Part shown: positions 52,432 through 60,843 of the stretch, one piece after another | How positions within the stretch are numbered: the stretch's first letter is position 1 | Layout of the letters: each line of letters opens with the position of its first letter | From: an uncultured Lachnospiraceae bacterium | GTDB taxonomy: Bacteria > Bacillota > Clostridia > Lachnospirales > Lachnospiraceae | Reading direction: 5' to 3' | Length of the DNA stretch: 64,000 nucleotides | Assembly (NCBI GenBank): GCA_910577105.1 | Contig: CAJTMB010000004.1 | Span: forward strand, 62,001 to 126,000 | Made by a program: the position numbers and the translations under genes | Notes under the pieces: generated by a model | The model's input: only the letters and a program-made list of their open reading frames with translations | Told to the model about the DNA's origin: nothing | The model's database searches: none

Positions 52432-53298
52432 ATGGCTACACTGGGAATACCGCAGAATACCATTGGGATTTTGCAAAAATATCATTTTAATTTTCAGAAG
52501 AAGTGGGGACAAAATTTTTTGGTGGATACCCATGTGCTTGAAAAAATTATGGATGCTGCCGAAGTTACAAAAGATGATTGCGTTGTGGAAATAGGACCGG
52601 GTATCGGAACCATGACCCAATATCTGGCAGAACGCGCCGGAGAGGTTGTAGCGGTGGAGATAGATAAAAACCTGATTCCTATTTTGGAAGAAACCCTTTC
52701 TGGATATCAAAATGTCTCGATTATAAACGAAGATATCATGAAAGTGGATTTGACTAAAATAGTGGAAGAAAAGAATCAGGGAAGACCGGTTAAAATAGTG
52801 GCAAATCTTCCTTATTACATCACAACGCCTATTATTATGGGATTGTTTGAGGGAAAAGTGCCGTTAAAAAGCATTACGGTGATGGTGCAGAAAGAAGTGG
52901 CCGACAGGATGCAGGTAGGACCGGGAACGAAGGATTACGGAGCATTGTCTTTGGCAGTGCAGTACTATGCAAAGCCGGAAGTCGTCGCAACCGTACCGCC
53001 AAACTGCTTTATTCCGAGACCGGGTGTAGGAAGCGCTGTCATCAAGTTGACACGTTACGAAGAACCTCCTGTTAAAGTGAAAGACGAGGCTTTTTTGTTT
53101 TCTCTGATAAGAGCTTCTTTTAATCAGCGGCGCAAGACACTTGCAAACGGACTTTCCAATGCACAAAACCTCTCATTGTCAAGAGAGCAGGTGGTGTCCG
53201 CATTGGAAAAACTGCAATTGCCGCCTGCTGTCAGGGGGGAGGCGCTTACCCTGCAACAGTTTGCGGATTTGGCAGAATTGCTGGAAAAAGCAAAATGA
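52432..53298 (+). CDS. rsmA: 16S rRNA A1518/A1519 dimethyltransferase
   Basis: A 288-residue KsgA/RsmA-type methyltransferase that dimethylates two adenines near the 3' end of 16S rRNA. KKWGQNFLVDTHVLEKI, the SAM-binding VVEIGPGIGTMTQYLAE, NLPYYITTPI and FIPRPGVGSAVIKL are all present. Preceded by GGAGGA. Confidence 0.96.
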   Translation: MATLGIPQNTIGILQKYHFNFQKKWGQNFLVDTHVLEKIMDAAEVTKDDCVVEIGPGIGTMTQYLAERAGEVVAVEIDKNLIPILEETLSGYQNVSIINEDIMKVDLTKIVEEKNQGRPVKIVANLPYYITTPIIMGLFEGKVPLKSITVMVQKEVADRMQVGPGTKDYGALSLAVQYYAKPEVVATVPPNCFIPRPGVGSAVIKLTRYEEPPVKVKDEAFLFSLIRASFNQRRKTLANGLSNAQNLSLSREQVVSALEKLQLPPAVRGEALTLQQFADLAELLEKAK

Positions 53299-53331
53299 AT
53301 TAGTATTTTAGTACTTTACTGAGGAAAAGAA

Positions 53332-53361
53332 TTGACAGGTGAAATATGTGCCAACTATAAT
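53332..53361 (+). promoter_or_regulatory. Promoter of the lipoprotein gene
   Basis: TTGACA (53332-53337), 18 bases, TATAAT (53356-53361). Confidence 0.75.
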
Positions 53362-53406
53362 AAAAATGAAGCTGTATATTTTTTCGTAAAAGTTTGGAGG
53401 AAGTAA

Positions 53407-54048
53407 ATGAAAAAAATAAGTAAGGTAATGGCGGTAATAATGGTAATTGTGTTCACATTATCCCTGTGTGGATGTGGAAACGGTTCCGGCAAAAGCATTG
53501 TGGGGACATGGGAAATAGAATGGGACATGAGTGAATTGATGGCAGATGAGATGGGTGATGAGTTTGCGGACTTTGACAGTTCTCTGGTTGTGTTACTGCT
53601 ATTCGATTTTAATGAAGATGGTACATTTAAAATGTACTTAGACGAAGAAAAATTCAGGTCGAACATAAATAACTGGATAGATGATTTATGTGATTATGCA
53701 GTAGAGAAGACTTATGAAATGTTTGAAACGGAATCGGGTGTGGACAGGGAAACAGCGGATGCCCTGATAAATGAAGAATATGGAATGACTGTCCAGGAAA
53801 TGATGCGCCAGCAGATAGACCTTCTTTTTAATATAGATTCATTTATTGAATCCGTTGAAACAAACGGAATTTATGAAACAAAAGGCAATAAGCTTTATAT
53901 GGCAAACGGAGGAGAAATAGATAAAAACAAGTATGATGTTTTTACAATAACCGGAGATACCCTGAAGCTGGACTTTCCCAAAGGTGCGGAAAAGACTAAT
54001 TTGGCATCGGGTTTGGAGTATCCTCTTACATTGAACAAAGTAAACTAA
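53407..54048 (+). CDS. Lipoprotein, paralogue of the downstream C-terminal domain
   Basis: A 213-residue lipoprotein: signal peptide with lipobox LCGC (Cys22), then a domain from about 31 to the end that starts IVGTWEIEW and ends in YPLTLNKV. This domain aligns over its whole length with the C-terminal part of the protein encoded 39 bases downstream (shared FKMYLDEEKF / YKMYVDEDSF, YDVFTITGDTLKLD / YDLYTITGDTLKID). The pattern is like lipocalin-type 'GTW' domains, but the family is not certain. Confidence 0.7.
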   Translation: MKKISKVMAVIMVIVFTLSLCGCGNGSGKSIVGTWEIEWDMSELMADEMGDEFADFDSSLVVLLLFDFNEDGTFKMYLDEEKFRSNINNWIDDLCDYAVEKTYEMFETESGVDRETADALINEEYGMTVQEMMRQQIDLLFNIDSFIESVETNGIYETKGNKLYMANGGEIDKNKYDVFTITGDTLKLDFPKGAEKTNLASGLEYPLTLNKVN

Positions 54049-54087
54049 AACTGTATTTGCAGTTTTTCATAATGAAAGGTTAAGAAT

Positions 54088-55890
54088 ATGATGATATGTG
54101 TTAATTGTGGTAAAGAGAATAAAGAAGGCTCAAAGTTTTGTGCATTTTGTGGTACACCTATGGCAGTGCCGCCTGTAACAGAAATGCCTGTGGAAACAGT
54201 ATCCACAGAGGAGCCGTCTGCAGTACAAACTCCCGTGGAAGCAGTTCCCACAGAGGAGCATCCCATAACGGCAGCGCCCGTGGAAGCAGCGCCTGCAGAA
54301 GAAGTGGCAGCAACATTTGCACAGGATGTATCTGTAGAGACACCTATGCAGGAAATGCCGCAGGCCGGGGTTTCACAGGGTTGGCAGCAGCCGGGAACGC
54401 CTATACAGGAAATGCCGCAGGCCGGGGCTGCACAGGGTTGGCAGCAGCCGGGAACACCTATGCAGGAAATGCCACAGGCCGGGGCTGCACAGGGTTGGCA
54501 GCAGCCGCCATCGCCCATGCAGGGAGTGCCACAGGCCGGAGCCGTACAGGGCTGGCAGCAGACAGGAATGCCTGCGCAAAACTGGCAGCCGGCAGCAGTA
54601 CCGCCGCCGGTTCAGAATAAGAAAAAAGGAAAAGCAGGACTGATTATAATTATTGTGCTTATTGTACTTTTGCTTGCCGGAGGTGGAGTGGTTGCATTCT
54701 TGTTACTGGGCAACAATCCCGTGAAAAAAATTGAAAGTGCATTTGCTTCAGGGGATGTTTATACGGCGACAGAGTTGTTTGAGAAAGTAAAGAGTGAAAA
54801 GGACATTGAAGCTGTTGAAACTCTTGCAAGGGATTACGCAGAGCAGATAAAAGACAAATACATAAATGAAGCAATAGATTATGAAGAAGCCAAAGATATA
54901 TTGAATGAACTGGAGGTTTCCATTTTAAAAAAGGATGGCCGGCTGGAGAAAATAATAGATTTGGTGGATTATATCATGATTGGCCGAAGCGGATATGAAG
55001 CAGCGGAAGATTATAAGGAAGCAGGAGATTACTTATCCGCATGGACGTGTTATGAAGAGGTTGTGGAAGAAGATGCTCTCTATTATGATAAAGCACAGGC
55101 TGCCATTGAAGAAGTAAAGGGTCTTTACCGTCAGGAAGCTTTAGACGATGCGCAAAGTTATATGGACATGGAAGATTATGATATGGCCAAGTATGTGTTG
55201 GAGAATGCGTTGGGCGAACTTTATGATGACGCTGAACTTTCCGACAAATTAGAGGATGTGGAACAGGCAATTGCAGACGCAGAGGAACAGGCGGCGGCTC
55301 AGGCTGCAGCTTTGGCAGCGCAGGGGATGGAAGAACTTTCCGGAATCTGGAATATGCAAATTGAAATGGGTCCCTACCTTGCCGGTGAACTGGGTGAAGG
55401 ATTTGAAGATTTTGATGGCAGTTTTGTGATTAGCATGATGATGGAGTTTACGCAGGACGGCTATTATAAAATGTATGTGGACGAGGACTCTTTTAAAGAA
55501 AACTTTGACCAGTGGTTGGATAGTTTCGTTGAATATAGCATAGAAATGATGTATGAAGTATTTGAATCACAGGGTATCAGCAGAAGTGAAGCGGATGAAC
55601 TGGTTGAGGATTCTTTTGGCAGCAGCATGGAAGAATATCTCCGTGAAATGATGGGTTATTATCTGGACGCGGATTACTTATTGGAGGAGATGATAAGCTC
55701 AGGCAGCTATACACTGGACGGCAATAAGATTTGCTGGAACGGGAACAGTTACAACTATGATTTATACACTATAACGGGTGATACGCTTAAAATTGATGCA
55801 CCGGCAGGTATGGAAGGGGTAGAAATCTTCCCTGGTGTTGCGTATCCGCTGGAATTTAACAGGGTACAGCAGGAAGAAGTAATGCCTTAA
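54088..55890 (+). CDS. Zinc-ribbon membrane protein with repeats and a lipoprotein-like domain
   Basis: A 600-residue protein. The N-terminal zinc ribbon is CVNCG...CAFCG (4-22), followed by a Val/Pro/Thr-rich stretch. Residues about 90-165 carry four 19-residue repeats of the type QGWQQPGTPMQEMPQAGAA. A transmembrane helix is at about 182-207. A helical, TPR-like region follows (about 215-400) and then a C-terminal domain (about 413-595) paralogous to the preceding lipoprotein. The C-terminal part probably lies outside the cell. Confidence 0.7.
   Translation: MMICVNCGKENKEGSKFCAFCGTPMAVPPVTEMPVETVSTEEPSAVQTPVEAVPTEEHPITAAPVEAAPAEEVAATFAQDVSVETPMQEMPQAGVSQGWQQPGTPIQEMPQAGAAQGWQQPGTPMQEMPQAGAAQGWQQPPSPMQGVPQAGAVQGWQQTGMPAQNWQPAAVPPPVQNKKKGKAGLIIIIVLIVLLLAGGGVVAFLLLGNNPVKKIESAFASGDVYTATELFEKVKSEKDIEAVETLARDYAEQIKDKYINEAIDYEEAKDILNELEVSILKKDGRLEKIIDLVDYIMIGRSGYEAAEDYKEAGDYLSAWTCYEEVVEEDALYYDKAQAAIEEVKGLYRQEALDDAQSYMDMEDYDMAKYVLENALGELYDDAELSDKLEDVEQAIADAEEQAAAQAAALAAQGMEELSGIWNMQIEMGPYLAGELGEGFEDFDGSFVISMMMEFTQDGYYKMYVDEDSFKENFDQWLDSFVEYSIEMMYEVFESQGISRSEADELVEDSFGSSMEEYLREMMGYYLDADYLLEEMISSGSYTLDGNKICWNGNSYNYDLYTITGDTLKIDAPAGMEGVEIFPGVAYPLEFNRVQQEEVMP
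54345..54580 (+). repeat. 57-bp tandem repeats
   Basis: In-frame units of 57 bp begin with CAGGG(T/C)TGGCAGCAG at 54376, 54433, 54490 and 54547. They encode the Gln/Pro/Met-rich repeats of the zinc-ribbon protein and are prone to copy-number change. Confidence 0.85.
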
Positions 55891-55918
55891 TACACTAAAT
55901 TACGACATATAGTAAGCT

Positions 55919-55977
55919 AATATCGAGGAAAAGCACAATATCTTGTATTTTTTGTGCATTTTCCTCGATATTTTTTT
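55919..55977 (+). terminator. Large intrinsic terminator
   Basis: ATATCGAGGAAAA-GCACAA pairs with TTGTGC-A-TTTTCCTCGATAT around an approximately 14-base loop, followed by seven T. Confidence 0.9.
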
Positions 55978-56003
55978 GACATTATATGACTGATTATGAT
56001 AAA
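55976..56003 (+). promoter_or_regulatory. Promoter overlapping the terminator tail
   Basis: TTGACA (55976-55981) uses the last T of the terminator. -10 candidates are GATAAA (55998-56003, 16-base spacer) or TAAACT two bases later. Confidence 0.55.
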
Positions 56004-56070
56004 CTGAAAAAGTAAAAAGTGGGTTATTTTACGCTTTCACTAACAAAGTCGTTTAGGAGAGGCAGTTGTC

Positions 56071-58794
56071 GTGGACAAATACGAATATAAAATCAGGTCA
56101 GAAGAAATAAAGTCATTAATTGCAAGAGGGGAATATGTAGAGGCCGCTACTATTGCAGATACAATAGACTGGCGCCGCGTGAAAAGTGTTATGATGCTGT
56201 GTACCATCAGTGATTTATATAAAATAAACCGTCGTTTTGAAGATGCGAGGGATATGCTGTTATTGGCATATGACAGGCATCCGGGAGGACGGTCTATTGT
56301 ATATTCCCTATGTGAACTTTCCATTAAAATGGGTGAGTTTGTGCAGGCGGTGGAATATTACAAAGAGTTTGTGCAGGTAGCGCCACGGGACAGCGGACGT
56401 TATGTTCTGCAATATAAATTGTATGAGGCGCAGGACGTCAGCATAGAAGAGCGAATAGAAGTACTGGAGGAACTTAAGTCAAAAGATTACAGTGAGAAGT
56501 GGGCATATGAACTGGCATATCTGTATCATAGGATAGGACTTGCCACGAAATGTGTGGAAGAGTGTGATGAGCTGATAGTCTGGTTCGGTGAGGGCAAATA
56601 TGTTTTAAAAGCCATGGAACTTAAAATGCTGCACGAGCCTTTAAATTACGACCAACAGGTAAAATATAATGAGGCAAAAGGCATTAGCATGCCTGTTATG
56701 GAGGAGACGGAGCAGTATTCCGAAACAGAACAGTTTATGCAGGATTTGGCTGATGCACCTACAAAGGAGATTCCGCAAAAAGAACTGGATATCCAAGTGA
56801 AACTTATGAATGTGGGGCAGTATGACACTATTAATATGCAAAAGGAACTGGCCCAGAATATGAAAGAACTCTGGGAAGGGCCTGCCGTTGAAAAAACATC
56901 ATTTGGAAAGCAGGATGTTTCCTTTGAGGATGAACCTTTTGCAGAGAATCAAAGCGCAGATAATGAAGGAAATGAAGAGGAAGAAACCCAGAATATGGAC
57001 CCTGTCATGCAGGCTATTATGGCGCCTCTTTTAAACTCGGATACCGGAATTATAGACCTTCCGGATGAAGAAAGCGAAGAAGAACCGGTGGAACCGGAAG
57101 AAACAAAAGTGGAGGAAGTTTTCTTTGGCGAGACCGGAGAGCTCGACACTACTGCCAGTCGGATTCTGCAAGAAATGAAACAAGAGTCACTTGCGTCGGA
57201 ACGAAAAGAAACAGAGGAAAAAGAAGAGAAATCCGTACCTGCAGAATCGCAAAAGGGAATGATAGAAAAGCGGTTGGACGAGAAGCCTTCCGGTTTTGAA
57301 AAAATTCTCGGCATGGAATATGACGGTCAGATAAGTATGATTATGCCTGATTCGGAACAGGTAGAAAAGCAGATAACCGGTCAAATTCGACTGGAAGATG
57401 TTTTGGTAGAATGGGAGAAAATGAAAAAGGACAGCGAGCAAAAACGCATGGAAGCGGTGCGCAAGCGTGTCATGCAGCAGACAGGAGCTATGTTTACCGA
57501 ATTTGAGGCAGCAACAAGGGATGGTCTTTTGGAACAGCTGGAGAAAGGGAGCATTTCTTCAGAGGTCAGTGATTCGGAGGGTGTTGAAGAATTAGAAGAA
57601 ATAGAAGAAATAGAACAGAACAGTGACGAAGGCTGCGAAGAAATGGTTGAAATAGCGGAAGAGTTTGAGGAATCGGATGAAACCGAAGAGAATTTTGAGG
57701 AGGCAGACGAAACCGAAGAGGACTTTGAGGAAACCGGCGAAACCGAAGAGGACTTTGAGGAAACTGACGAAACCGAAGAGGACTTTGAGGAAACTGACGA
57801 AACCGAAGAGGGCTTTGAGGGAACTGACGAAACCGAAGAAGGCTTTGAGGGAACTGACGAAACCGAAGAAGGTTTTGAAGAAACTGAGGAAACCGACGAA
57901 ACCGAAGAGGACTTTGAGGAAACCGATGAAATAAGTGAAGAATCTGATGAAATTGAGGAGGAAAAAGAAGAACCCGGTAATTTAGAAAAAGACACCAAAA
58001 AAGAATCAAAAAAAGGCACAAGTGATGTCGTTGAGAAAAAGGCAAAAGTACGTCCGCTTTCTCAGGAAGAAAGACAACTTTTTGGTGCATATATACAGAG
58101 TAAAAATACAAAGGAACAGATTGTATATGCCATCGATAATATTAGTCTGGCAGCTTACACCGGCAATGTAATTATTACGGGCGAAGAGGGCATGGATACC
58201 ATGACCCTTGCAAGAAATCTGATTAAGGAAGTACAGCAGACCGACAGTAATTTTTCCGGTAAGATAGCAAAAATCTCCGCGGATTCCCTGAACAGGAAAG
58301 GGGTGGAGCAGCCGTTCTCCAAACTGATAAACGGGGCTTTGATTATTCAAAAGGCAGCTGGTCTGAAAAAGAGTACCATAGAAAAAATGTTAAAGGCGTT
58401 GGAGCAGGAGCACAGTGGACTTATTGTGATTCTGGAAGACTTGAGAAAGCCGATGAACAAGTTTCTGAATGAGAACCCATCGCTCCCCCGTTTTTTTAAC
58501 ATCAGGATAGACATTGAAGCGCTTGATAATGATACACTGGTTGCTTTTGGTAAAAAGTACGCCAAAGACCGGGAATACAGCATAGATGAGTTGGGCGTAC
58601 TTGCCCTGCATACGCGTATTGCAGAAAGACAGACAAGCGACCATGCGGTGACTATGTCGGAAGTGAAAGAAATTCTGGATGAAGCCATCAGGCATGCCAA
58701 CAAAAAAACCATGGGACATTTCTTTGACATTCTGGTTGCGAAACGGTATGATGAAGAAGATATGATTATTTTGAGGGAAAAAGATTTTATTTAG
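56071..58794 (+). CDS. TPR-like / acidic-repeat / AAA-like protein
   Basis: A 907-residue protein not assigned to a family. Residues 1-200 are helical and TPR-like (AATIADTIDWRRVKSVMMLC, YKINRRFEDARDML, CELSIKMGEFVQAVEYYKEFV). A Glu-rich disordered part follows and contains ten-residue repeats at about 530-620. The C-terminal part (about 655-900) resembles an AAA+ domain in layout: GNVIITGEEGMDTMTLARNL in the Walker A place (no GKT/S) and GLIVILEDL in the Walker B place. Start is GTG at 56071, with AGGAG upstream. It lies 14 bases before the glgB start, so they are probably cotranscribed. Confidence 0.7.
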   Translation: MDKYEYKIRSEEIKSLIARGEYVEAATIADTIDWRRVKSVMMLCTISDLYKINRRFEDARDMLLLAYDRHPGGRSIVYSLCELSIKMGEFVQAVEYYKEFVQVAPRDSGRYVLQYKLYEAQDVSIEERIEVLEELKSKDYSEKWAYELAYLYHRIGLATKCVEECDELIVWFGEGKYVLKAMELKMLHEPLNYDQQVKYNEAKGISMPVMEETEQYSETEQFMQDLADAPTKEIPQKELDIQVKLMNVGQYDTINMQKELAQNMKELWEGPAVEKTSFGKQDVSFEDEPFAENQSADNEGNEEEETQNMDPVMQAIMAPLLNSDTGIIDLPDEESEEEPVEPEETKVEEVFFGETGELDTTASRILQEMKQESLASERKETEEKEEKSVPAESQKGMIEKRLDEKPSGFEKILGMEYDGQISMIMPDSEQVEKQITGQIRLEDVLVEWEKMKKDSEQKRMEAVRKRVMQQTGAMFTEFEAATRDGLLEQLEKGSISSEVSDSEGVEELEEIEEIEQNSDEGCEEMVEIAEEFEESDETEENFEEADETEEDFEETGETEEDFEETDETEEDFEETDETEEGFEGTDETEEGFEGTDETEEGFEETEETDETEEDFEETDEISEESDEIEEEKEEPGNLEKDTKKESKKGTSDVVEKKAKVRPLSQEERQLFGAYIQSKNTKEQIVYAIDNISLAAYTGNVIITGEEGMDTMTLARNLIKEVQQTDSNFSGKIAKISADSLNRKGVEQPFSKLINGALIIQKAAGLKKSTIEKMLKALEQEHSGLIVILEDLRKPMNKFLNENPSLPRFFNIRIDIEALDNDTLVAFGKKYAKDREYSIDELGVLALHTRIAERQTSDHAVTMSEVKEILDEAIRHANKKTMGHFFDILVAKRYDEEDMIILREKDFI
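57661..57930 (+). repeat. 30-bp acidic tandem repeats
   Basis: Eight to nine in-frame units of 30 bp of the type GACTTTGAGGAAACTGACGA+AACCGAAGAG encode (D/G)FEETDETEE repeats in the AAA-like protein. Units at 57751 and 57781 are identical. Confidence 0.9.
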
Positions 58795-58808
58795 TGTGGA
58801 GGAGTATT

Positions 58809-60734
58809 ATGGAAAAGAGCAGTCAGACAGCCGCAAAAAGGAAAACCGTAGTGATTTCCGAAGCGGACCAATACTTATTTGCACAGGGAACGCATTATGA
58901 TATTTATAAAAAGCTGGGAGCGCACTTATCTGAGGAAGACGGTGTCGAGGGTGTTTTCTTTGCGGTTTGGGCGCCAAATGCGGCAGCAGTGCATGTTATC
59001 GGGGAATTTAACGGATGGGATGAAAACAGCCATTCCATGAATAAGCTGGGACCGGGAGGCATTTATTCTCTTTTTGTTCCCGGCGTGGAAGAAAACTGTA
59101 TGTATAAGTTTTTGATTACGACCCATACCGGACAGAAACTTTATAAAGCTGACCCCTTTGCAAATTATGCGGAAATGCGTCCCGGAACGGCCTCCAAGGT
59201 AGCCGATTTAAATGGATTTGTATGGGAGGATGAAAAATGGCTTGCAAAAAGAGATAAAGCGGATATACAGAAGGAGCCGATTGCCATATATGAATGCCAT
59301 ATCGGTTCATGGATGAAACATCCGGATGGCACGCCGGACGGATTTTATAATTACAGACAGTTTGCCGACAGACTGGTTGCATATTTAAAAGAAATGAAAT
59401 ATACACATGTGGAGTTGATGGGAATTGCGGAACATCCTTTTGACGGTTCGTGGGGTTATCAGGTAACAGGTTACTATGCACCCACTGCACGGTACGGCAC
59501 GCCAAAGGATTTTATGTACCTGGTGAACCGCCTGCATAAAATCAATGTCGGCGTGATTCTGGACTGGGTGCCTGCCCATTTTGCCACGGACGCCCATGGG
59601 CTTGGATGCTTTGACGGACAATGTATTTTTGAACATCCGGACCCAAGGCTGGGAGAGCATCCGGAGTGGGGAACGAAGATATTCAATTATGGGAAGACGG
59701 AAGTGAAGAACTTCCTGATAGCAAACGTATTGTTCTGGCTCAGAGAATTTCATGTTGACGGTATCAGGGTGGATGCGGTCGCTTCCATGCTGTATCTGGA
59801 TTATGGAAAAAAGGACGGGCAGTGGTGTCCCAACAAGTTTGGAGGAAATAAGAATCTGGAAGCCATTGAGTTCTTTAAGCATATGAACTCTGTGGTTAGG
59901 GGAACCTACCCGGGATTTCTGACTATTGCCGAAGAGTCCACCGCATGGCCGCAGGTGACTAGCAGTATCGGGTCGGACGGACTTGGTTTTACTTTCAAGT
60001 GGAATATGGGATGGATGCATGATTTTTGTGAATATATGAAGCTTGACCCTTATTTCAGAAAAGACAATCACTATGCCATGACGTTTGCCATGAGTTACAA
60101 CGAAAGTGAAAATTACATACTGCCTCTTTCCCATGATGAAGTCGTACATCTGAAATGTTCCATGGTTAACAAAATGCCCGGTTATCACACCGATAAGTAT
60201 GCCAATCTGAGAGTGGGGTATACATATATGTTTGGCCATGCAGGCAAAAAATTGCTGTTTATGGGACAGGATTTCGGACAGGAAAGGGAATGGAGCGAGG
60301 CAAGGGAACTGGACTGGTTTCTGTTGGAAGAGCCGTTAAACAGCGGATTAAAGGCGTATGTCGGTGAATTGCTTGCCTTATATAGGAAATATCCCTGTCT
60401 GTATACTTTTGATAACAGTTGGAAGGGATTTGAGTGGCTGAATGCGGATGATGCAGAGAGAAGTACTTATAGTTTTTACAGAAAGTCTGCAACAGGAAGA
60501 AATAATCTGCTCTTTGTGCTGAACATGACGCCCATGTTGTGGGAAAATTATAAGGTAGGAGTGCCTGCCAAAAGAAAGTATAAGCTTGTACTAAACAGTG
60601 ATGACAAATGTTTCGGAGGGAATGGATGTACCATACCGGCAGTGCTGGAGGCAAAGAAGAGCCCGGCAAATTACAAGGATTATTCCATTACCTTTGATTT
60701 GGCGCCTTATATGGCAGCGGTATTTGTTTTTTAG
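58809..60734 (+). CDS. glgB: 1,4-alpha-glucan branching enzyme
   Basis: A 641-residue GH13 branching enzyme that introduces alpha-1,6 branches in glycogen. A CBM48 N-terminal domain (about 45-135, GVFFAVWAPNAAAVHVIGEFNGWD) precedes the catalytic barrel with DWVPAHFATDAHGL, the nucleophile in VDGIRVDAVASMLYLDY, Glu in TIAEESTAWP and LPLSHDEVVH. The start at 58809 follows GGAGGAG. No other glycogen gene lies in the window. Confidence 0.95.
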   Translation: MEKSSQTAAKRKTVVISEADQYLFAQGTHYDIYKKLGAHLSEEDGVEGVFFAVWAPNAAAVHVIGEFNGWDENSHSMNKLGPGGIYSLFVPGVEENCMYKFLITTHTGQKLYKADPFANYAEMRPGTASKVADLNGFVWEDEKWLAKRDKADIQKEPIAIYECHIGSWMKHPDGTPDGFYNYRQFADRLVAYLKEMKYTHVELMGIAEHPFDGSWGYQVTGYYAPTARYGTPKDFMYLVNRLHKINVGVILDWVPAHFATDAHGLGCFDGQCIFEHPDPRLGEHPEWGTKIFNYGKTEVKNFLIANVLFWLREFHVDGIRVDAVASMLYLDYGKKDGQWCPNKFGGNKNLEAIEFFKHMNSVVRGTYPGFLTIAEESTAWPQVTSSIGSDGLGFTFKWNMGWMHDFCEYMKLDPYFRKDNHYAMTFAMSYNESENYILPLSHDEVVHLKCSMVNKMPGYHTDKYANLRVGYTYMFGHAGKKLLFMGQDFGQEREWSEARELDWFLLEEPLNSGLKAYVGELLALYRKYPCLYTFDNSWKGFEWLNADDAERSTYSFYRKSATGRNNLLFVLNMTPMLWENYKVGVPAKRKYKLVLNSDDKCFGGNGCTIPAVLEAKKSPANYKDYSITFDLAPYMAAVFVF

Positions 60735-60766
60735 AGGGTTAAGAAAAAGAGAATCCATGACGAAAT

Positions 60767-60799
60767 AAAAGGTGAGCGTAAGGATACGTTCACCTTTTC
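60767..60799 (+). terminator. Hairpin terminator after glgB
   Basis: AAAAGGTGAGCGTA (60767-60780) pairs with TACGTTCACCTTTT (60785-60798), 14 bp with one G-U and a 4-base loop. The T tract is contained in the stem. Confidence 0.7.
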
Positions 60800-60843
60800 G
60801 TGTGAAAGAAGTTCACATGCTGCATAGAGAGGAATGGAAAGAC

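Noticed and set aside
57661..57930. 30-bp periodic repeats as a CRISPR array
   Set aside because: The units are contiguous, have no spacers and are in frame within a coding gene.
57381..58019. Ser-rich minus-strand frame opposite the acidic repeats
   Set aside because: It is the reverse complement of the GAA/GAG repeat codons and arises from composition alone.
59385..60239. Minus-strand 284-codon frame opposite glgB
   Set aside because: It lies wholly within the conserved catalytic part of glgB and has no domain signature.
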